Below, in pieces: positions 32,887-37,622 of a stretch of 37,622 nucleotides of DNA. Each line of letters starts with the position of its first letter. Position 1 is the first letter of the stretch. The translations under genes were made by a program, and so were the position numbers. The notes under the pieces were generated by a model. That model was not told the DNA's origin. It made no database searches and was given only the letters and a program-made list of their open reading frames with translations. This DNA is from Methanomicrobiales archaeon (GTDB lineage Archaea > Halobacteriota > Methanomicrobia > Methanomicrobiales > Methanospirillaceae): the NCBI GenBank assembly GCA_025358115.1, contig JANYKQ010000022.1, positions 1 through 37,622 of the forward strand, in the 5' to 3' direction.

Positions 32887-33786
32887 CAGTCGCACAAGTA
32901 ATGCTTTCTGCGCGTGCAGCCGGTTTTCTGCCTCATCCCAGACGAGACTCTGGCCACCTTCCATCACTTCGTCCGCTATCTCCTCGCCCCGGTGTGCCGG
33001 AAGGCAGTGGAGAACCCGTGCGTCCGGTGATGCATGTCGCATGAGTCCTGCATCAACCGTATAACCCGAGAAGACCTTAAGGCGCTCCTCCCGTTCTGCA
33101 TCATCGCCCATGGACACCCAGGTATCCGTAACGATGACATGCGCATCCTTGACCGCCAGTTCTGGATTTTTACACAGGGTTACTTTTCCACCAAGAGCAC
33201 GTGCCTTTTTCACGATATCTTCTGAAGGTTCATAACCATGAGGTGTTGCAACCGTTACGGAATACCCGGTAAGAACCGTCGAGAGAATCAGTGAATTACA
33301 GACATTATTGCCATCACCAACCCATGCTACATTCAGATCATTGGTTGAGCCGAAATGCTCCTGCATAGTCATGATATCTGCCAGTAACTGGCAGGGATGT
33401 TCGAGATCGGAAAGCCCATTGATCACCGGAATTGTGGCAAACCGGGCAAATTCTTCAATGGTGCTGTGTTTATAGGCCCGGATCATGATGCCGGATACAT
33501 AGCGCGATGCTGCCCGTGCTGTATCACGGATCTCTTCCCCCCGCCAGATCTGCATATCCCGGGCATTTAAGAACAGGGCATGGCCGCCAAGTTCGTTCAT
33601 CCCAACTTCAAATGAGATATGTGTCCGGGTCGATGACTTTTCAAAGATCATGGCGAGGCTTTTTCCCTGTAACAAGTCGTGAACTACTCCCTGTTTCCTT
33701 AACATCTTGAGATGTTTTGCCTCAGAAAGTATCTGTTCCAGCTCAATTTTGCTGATATCCAGAATTGATAGAAAATCCTTATTCAT
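32875..33786 (-). CDS. argF: Ornithine carbamoyltransferase
   Basis: 303-aa enzyme making citrulline from ornithine and carbamoyl phosphate. Motifs are the carbamoyl-phosphate loop SSTRTH (residues 51-56), where most members have SxRTR so a His replaces the second Arg, then HPCQ, the TWVSMGDD ornithine loop and [10 protein letters not shown]. The start overlaps the purD stop by 4 nt (ATGA). It is the last gene of the minus-strand operon carS-pyrE-purD-argF. Carbamoyl phosphate comes from carAB and the product feeds ArgG. Confidence 0.95.
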   Translation of the reverse strand: MNKDFLSILDISKIELEQILSEAKHLKMLRKQGVVHDLLQGKSLAMIFEKSSTRTHISFEVGMNELGGHALFLNARDMQIWRGEEIRDTARAASRYVSGIMIRAYKHSTIEEFARFATIPVINGLSDLEHPCQLLADIMTMQEHFGSTNDLNVAWVGDGNNVCNSLILSTVLTGYSVTVATPHGYEPSEDIVKKARALGGKVTLCKNPELAVKDAHVIVTDTWVSMGDDAEREERLKVFSGYTVDAGLMRHASPDARVLHCLPAHRGEEIADEVMEGGQSLVWDEAENRLHAQKALLVRLLKK

Positions 33787-35069
33787 CGTAACTCCTTCAT
33801 GTGCCTGATTCGCTGGCTGAGTAATTTACCGGTACCGATATCCTTCCGGTAACGAACCGGACCCTTGACCGATGCAGCTGCCTGCTCTGCAACGCGTTCA
33901 GCGTCTTCCAGGGTATCGCCAGTTCCGATGAATGCAAGTGTACGAGAGGTCAGCGTGACAAGCATTCCGTCGCGTTCTTCAACATTTGCATAATAAGTGA
34001 TTGCCCCGTTCGTATTGCCAATCCGGATCTCATCGCCGGCATGGGGTGCATCGGGGTAACCATCCGGCACCAGATATTTACAGACGGTCGCCTTCTTTTC
34101 AAACGTGACATGAGCAGAGGCGAGTGTGCCGCTTGTAATCCTCACCATGATCTCCGAAAGGTCTGAGGTGAGCAGTGACAGGACATTCATCGCTTCAGGA
34201 TCGCCAAACCGGGCATTGAACTCTATTACTTTGGGACCATTGACCGTGTTCATAAACTGCCCATAAAGAATACCCTTATAGGGGTGTCCGGTTCTCGCCA
34301 GGGCTTCAACAGTTGCCCGCATGATCCCAAATGCACGGGTGAACTCTGCTTTCGTGACAAAAGGAAGCATATGGTCTGGCAGGGTATACGAACCCATCCC
34401 CCCGGTATTCGGCCCGGTGTCACCCTCGAATGCCCGCTTGTGATCCTGGACAAGGGGCATGGGAATGAGATGGGTGCCATCGACAAAGGCCTGGAGAGTG
34501 AATTCTTCTCCAACAAGGCGCTCTTCAAGAATGATTGGGCCTTGGATCTGGCGTGCATACGCGATTGCTCCAGCCCGATCTACCTGCTCACCCATAATCT
34601 TGACACCTTTTCCTCCGGTGAGCCCGATCGGTTTTATTACCAGATCGCCATCATGGTCATTGATGAATGCAATTGCCTCAGCGCTATCCTGGCAGAGCCG
34701 GTACTTCGGGCACCCTTCGATCTGATGCTCTTCCATCAGCTGGCGGCAGAACCCCTTATCAGTCTCAATTCGTGCTGCCGCTTTGATCGGTCCGACACAG
34801 CGAATATTTACGGATTCCAGTGCGTCAACAATACCCGCTTCAAGCGGAGATTCAGGACCAATAAAAGCATATTCTATACCCTGTTCCTGAGCAAAGGCAA
34901 CGATACGGGGGACATCGGTTTCCCTGCAGAGCAGGACTTTCTCTGCAAGTTTTGAGATCCCGGGATTCTTCTTTGCCATCACGCAATAGAGTTCAGTTTT
35001 TCGGTTGCGGGCGAGTGCAGATGCTATTGCATGTTCCCTTCCCCCCCCGCCCACAACAAGTATCTTCAT
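33783..35069 (-). CDS. purD: Phosphoribosylamine-glycine ligase (GAR synthetase)
   Basis: 428-aa ATP-grasp enzyme of purine synthesis. The N-terminal [15 protein letters not shown] is diagnostic. The ATP-grasp part shows [29 protein letters not shown] and [10 protein letters not shown], and [12 protein letters not shown] carries metal-binding residues. Full length with no damage. It lies 20 nt after pyrE and overlaps argF by 4 nt. Confidence 0.96.
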   Translation of the reverse strand: MKILVVGGGGREHAIASALARNRKTELYCVMAKKNPGISKLAEKVLLCRETDVPRIVAFAQEQGIEYAFIGPESPLEAGIVDALESVNIRCVGPIKAAARIETDKGFCRQLMEEHQIEGCPKYRLCQDSAEAIAFINDHDGDLVIKPIGLTGGKGVKIMGEQVDRAGAIAYARQIQGPIILEERLVGEEFTLQAFVDGTHLIPMPLVQDHKRAFEGDTGPNTGGMGSYTLPDHMLPFVTKAEFTRAFGIMRATVEALARTGHPYKGILYGQFMNTVNGPKVIEFNARFGDPEAMNVLSLLTSDLSEIMVRITSGTLASAHVTFEKKATVCKYLVPDGYPDAPHAGDEIRIGNTNGAITYYANVEERDGMLVTLTSRTLAFIGTGDTLEDAERVAEQAAASVKGPVRYRKDIGTGKLLSQRIRHMKELR

Positions 35070-35089
35070 TATCCATCTCTAATGTGTGT

Positions 35090-35617
35090 TTACGGTAAAA
35101 ATTGCTTCTCATTTAACAGTTCACTCACTCTGACAAGAGGTAGAAACTTGATGCCCTGTTTGCTGAGCAGCGCTTCTGCACCCTGTTCCCGGTCCACGAC
35201 GGTGACAACGCAATCTGCCCGTGCCCCTGCGTTGCGTAGGGTTTCGATACCGTACAGCGCGGACCCACCGGATGTGGTCACATCTTCAATAAGGAGGACA
35301 CGCATATTCCGGACGTTCCCGATGATCATCTCTTTCTTGCCATGACTCTTCTCAGCTGCCCGGATGATCGCATAGGGTTTTTTTGCGGCAAGTGCAGTTG
35401 CAACCGCAAGGGAGACTCCCCCGACAGCTACACCCGCTACGACATCAAATTCATATGACTCGGCAACGTGTCTGGCAATAGCAGTGAGCAGATCGGGATG
35501 AGTGACCGCCGTTTTCACATCTATATAGTACGTACTTTTTGCACCGGATGCCAGCGTAAAGTCACCCGTCTCAAAGGCCTTGTAGTGAATAAGCAGTGCT
35601 GCAATTGGATTTACCAT
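35090..35617 (-). CDS. pyrE: Orotate phosphoribosyltransferase
   Basis: 175-aa enzyme making orotidine 5'-phosphate from orotate and PRPP. The PRPP-binding motif VLLIEDVTTSGGSA (about 107-120) and the early FTLASGAKSTYYIDVK segment are typical. The ATG at 35617 is chosen because AAGGAGG precedes it and the protein then has the usual archaeal length; an open frame extending upstream to 35800 would overlap carS heavily. It overlaps the carS stop by 7 nt. Confidence 0.94.
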   Translation of the reverse strand: MVNPIAALLIHYKAFETGDFTLASGAKSTYYIDVKTAVTHPDLLTAIARHVAESYEFDVVAGVAVGGVSLAVATALAAKKPYAIIRAAEKSHGKKEMIIGNVRNMRVLLIEDVTTSGGSALYGIETLRNAGARADCVVTVVDREQGAEALLSKQGIKFLPLVRVSELLNEKQFLP

Positions 35618-36216
35618 GGAACCTCCTTGATTCCCAAAAAATAACCTATAATATTGACCACACGGTGGAGAATAATGGTGAGAATTACAATAATGATGAG
35701 GATGGGAAGGGTAAGATAGGTAAAGAGCCACCCGGGATCGAACAGGAGCATCAGGATAAACGCGCCGACAACCAGATCGAGCTGGTCTGCAACCGGCCAT
35801 TTTGCACCCCGGACTTTTCCCATCCTGCGCTTGAGAAAACTCTTCCCCAGATCTCCAAGCAAGGCACCAAAGGCAAGGAGCGATACCGAAACTAAGGTAT
35901 GCTGGGGCAGGAATGTTAAGGCATAGGTTCCCGCGAGCCAGATCAGGAGCAAACCCGTGAGGATACCCGCGAGAACGCCGAAAAACAGGCCACGGAATGT
36001 TTTTCCATCCCCAAATATCCGGTTCCCGTCAGAATAGTTCTTTCCAAAGTCAAGAGGAGTGCCCCCCCCAAAAAGGGCAGCTGCCGGATTGGGGATATAC
36101 GCCGGAAGCATGATCCATACCGCTGAGAGTAACGGGATTAAGAAGAAGTCAAGACTAATAATGGTGCACTCCAATACCTCTAATAAAGAGCAGATAAAAA
36201 CATTAAGGTAACTCAC
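35611..36216 (-). CDS. carS: CDP-archaeol synthase
   Basis: Membrane enzyme that activates 2,3-bis-O-geranylgeranylglycerol phosphate with CTP in archaeal phospholipid synthesis. The family motif is the cytoplasmic loop PLDFGKNYSDGNRIFGDGKT followed by FRG, with a second loop GDLGKSFLKRRMGKVRG and PVADQLDLVVGA; about five membrane helices. The start is unsure: GTG at 36216 gives 201 aa and TTG at 36174 gives 187 aa. A T/A-rich element at 36222-36233 would start transcription near 36202, which favours the shorter form. It is divergent from the Tes-like lipid gene. Confidence 0.88.
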   Translation of the reverse strand: MSYLNVFICSLLEVLECTIISLDFFLIPLLSAVWIMLPAYIPNPAAALFGGGTPLDFGKNYSDGNRIFGDGKTFRGLFFGVLAGILTGLLLIWLAGTYALTFLPQHTLVSVSLLAFGALLGDLGKSFLKRRMGKVRGAKWPVADQLDLVVGAFILMLLFDPGWLFTYLTLPILIIIVILTIILHRVVNIIGYFLGIKEVPW

Positions 36217-36255
36217 AGCGGGAAAATAAAATACGTGAGTACCCGGTGGAAATTA

Positions 36256-37622
36256 ATGATGATTAAAAAAACCCGAACTCTTTGCCCCTCATGCAATACC
36301 GTACTTGATGCGGAGATCGTAGAAGAGGAGGGAAAGATCTGGCTGAAAAGAACGTGCAAGGAGCACGGGGATTTCAGGAATCTCTACTGGTCAGATCCCG
36401 TGATGTATCACCGGTTTGAAAAATATGATACCATTGGAGCGGGGGTATCAAATCCCCAGAAGATCGCCCCTCCGGAAAACTGCCCTTCTTCCTGCGGTCT
36501 CTGTAATAACCACCATTCACACACTCTCCTGGCCAATATCGATCTCACCAACCGCTGCAATCTGGATTGCGAATTCTGTTTTGCAAACGCCCGTGCCTGC
36601 GGATTTATCTACGAGCCCGATTTTGATGAGATCGTAAAGATGTTAACGCTTCTCCGCAATCAAAAGCCGGTCCCTGCTCCCGCAGTACAGTTTTCCGGGG
36701 GCGAGCCCACGATGAGAAAGGATCTGGCACAGATCATTCGGAAAGCAAAAGAGATTGGCTTTCCCCAGGTGCAGATTGCATCAAATGGTGTGCGACTTGC
36801 AAAGGAGCCGGACCTTGCCCAGGAACTCAAGGATGCAGGGCTCAACACGGTTTACCTGCATTTTGATGGGGTAACTCCGGATACAAACCCGTTTTTGACA
36901 ATTCACCAAAAAGCAGTAGAGAATATGAAACGGGTGAAACTCGGTATCGTCCTTGTGCCCACGATAATCCGTGGTAAAAATGATCATGAGATTGGGGACA
37001 TCATCAGGTTTGCTGTTGATAATATATCAGTTATCAGGGGGGTAAATTTCCAGCCGGTCGCTTTTACCGGAGCAGCAAGCGATGATGATATCAAGAAATC
37101 CCGCATCACAATTCCCGAAGTCCTGGCCGATATTGAAGCACAGACACAGGGGATCATTAAAAAAGATGATTTTTATCCTATTCCCTGTGTGCTCCCGTTC
37201 TCCGATCTGGTTGAAGCCTACACCGGCAAGCCACAGGTACGTTTCACCGCTCATCCCCATTGCGGTGCTGCCACCTATGTTTTCGTCCAGGAGGCAGGTA
37301 TTGTACCGGTAAACCGGATGGTTGATGTGGAGAGTTTCTTTGCATCTATCGAACAGATGACCGAGACCATCAAAAAAGGCGGCGCCATCAACAAATACAA
37401 GGCGCTGTTGGAAGGCGTCAAAAGCATGCACGATTCCGTGCAGAAGGGAGAGAATGGCAGCACTGCCGAGTTCTGGAAGATCATTGGAAAAACACTGATC
37501 GGGCAGAATTTCGATGCGCTCAGGGAATTCCACTGGAACGCACTCTTTATCGGGACCATGCATTTCATGGACCGGTATAATTATGATCTCGACCGGGTCC
37601 AGCGGTGCTGCATACACTATGC
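36256..37622 (+). CDS. tes: Tes-like radical SAM protein, probable tetraether lipid synthase (3' partial)
   Basis: The frame runs from the ATG at 36256 to the window edge without a stop (about 455 codons). It has a rubredoxin-like N-terminal ribbon (CPSC at 10-13, Cys34), a second Cys group CPSSCGLC (76-83) followed by HSHTLLANIDLTNRC, and the radical SAM motif C-x3-C-x2-C at Cys101, 105 and 108 (CNLDCEFC). Later FSGGEPT and a Cys-rich C-terminus (HPHCGA, RVQRCC) fit the MJ0619/Tes family, shown to join lipid tails into tetraethers. An earlier report linked MJ0619-like proteins to pterin methylation. The carS neighbour favours the lipid role. GAAAATAAAATAC (36223-36235) is the probable promoter. 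Confidence 0.85.
   Translation, partial: MMIKKTRTLCPSCNTVLDAEIVEEEGKIWLKRTCKEHGDFRNLYWSDPVMYHRFEKYDTIGAGVSNPQKIAPPENCPSSCGLCNNHHSHTLLANIDLTNRCNLDCEFCFANARACGFIYEPDFDEIVKMLTLLRNQKPVPAPAVQFSGGEPTMRKDLAQIIRKAKEIGFPQVQIASNGVRLAKEPDLAQELKDAGLNTVYLHFDGVTPDTNPFLTIHQKAVENMKRVKLGIVLVPTIIRGKNDHEIGDIIRFAVDNISVIRGVNFQPVAFTGAASDDDIKKSRITIPEVLADIEAQTQGIIKKDDFYPIPCVLPFSDLVEAYTGKPQVRFTAHPHCGAATYVFVQEAGIVPVNRMVDVESFFASIEQMTETIKKGGAINKYKALLEGVKSMHDSVQKGENGSTAEFWKIIGKTLIGQNFDALREFHWNALFIGTMHFMDRYNYDLDRVQRCCIHY

Noticed and set aside
35618-35800. N-terminal extension of pyrE
   Set aside because: It overlaps carS in another frame and lacks similarity to PyrE; AAGGAGG marks the ATG at 35617.

Overview
The window looks like chromosomal DNA of a methanogenic archaeon, most likely an order Methanomicrobiales species of the Methanoregula type. 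The grounds are a methanogenesis-marker-14 protein, an archaeal-type UMP kinase, the archaeal lipid enzymes CarS and a Tes-like radical SAM protein, an AmmeMemoRadiSam-type radical SAM enzyme, a tRNA-Pro with an archaeal box A promoter and no encoded CCA, and TATA boxes 25-30 nt ahead of several start codons. The genus is an inference from gene content and style, not from a search.

Layout. 1-4229: phosphate uptake operon pstS(partial)-pstCA(fused)-pstB-phoU. 4262-5756, minus strand: endonuclease III behind tRNA-Pro, then pyrH. 5796-7504: a 59-aa zinc ribbon, an AmrS-like radical SAM protein and a Mut7-C protein. 7505-11092: an accessory block with a lipoprotein M3 metallopeptidase, a decayed copy of its 3' end, and two paralogous 89-aa six-cysteine exported peptides on either side of it. 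11093-12794: 1.7 kb without a convincing gene, holding a GC-rich foldable block and an A/T-rich iteron-like block. 12795-13574: alpha/beta hydrolase. 13651-20797, minus strand: a six-gene operon for a complex I / group 4 hydrogenase-like membrane complex. 20916-22598: GNAT acetyltransferase and beta-carbonic anhydrase. 22602-24428, minus strand: thiol/oxidative-stress genes (thioredoxin-like protein, FTR-rubredoxin fusion, glutaredoxin-like protein, ferritin-like protein). 24653-30905: carAB, a cupredoxin-like lipoprotein and argG. 31100-32854: methanogenesis marker 14 plus a small partner. 32875-36216, minus strand: carS-pyrE-purD-argF. 36256-end: Tes-like radical SAM protein, cut by the window edge.

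How the genes fit together. carAB supplies carbamoyl phosphate to pyrimidine synthesis (pyrE, pyrH) and to arginine synthesis (argF, argG), so much of both pathways lies here in separate transcripts. carS and the Tes-like gene are divergent neighbours and would act early and late in membrane lipid formation. The redox genes form a plausible oxygen-defence set.

Most unusual content. (1) The hydrogenase-like complex has lost both nickel-binding cysteine pairs of its large subunit and all four cluster ligands of its small subunit, and no ferredoxin-like subunit is encoded beside it; it appears to be a redox-cofactor-free relative of the Ehr complexes. (2) Two paralogous six-cysteine exported peptides flank an exported M3 peptidase. 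(3) The cupredoxin-like lipoprotein has lost most copper ligands. (4) Several intergenic regions hold foldable or iteron-like structure.
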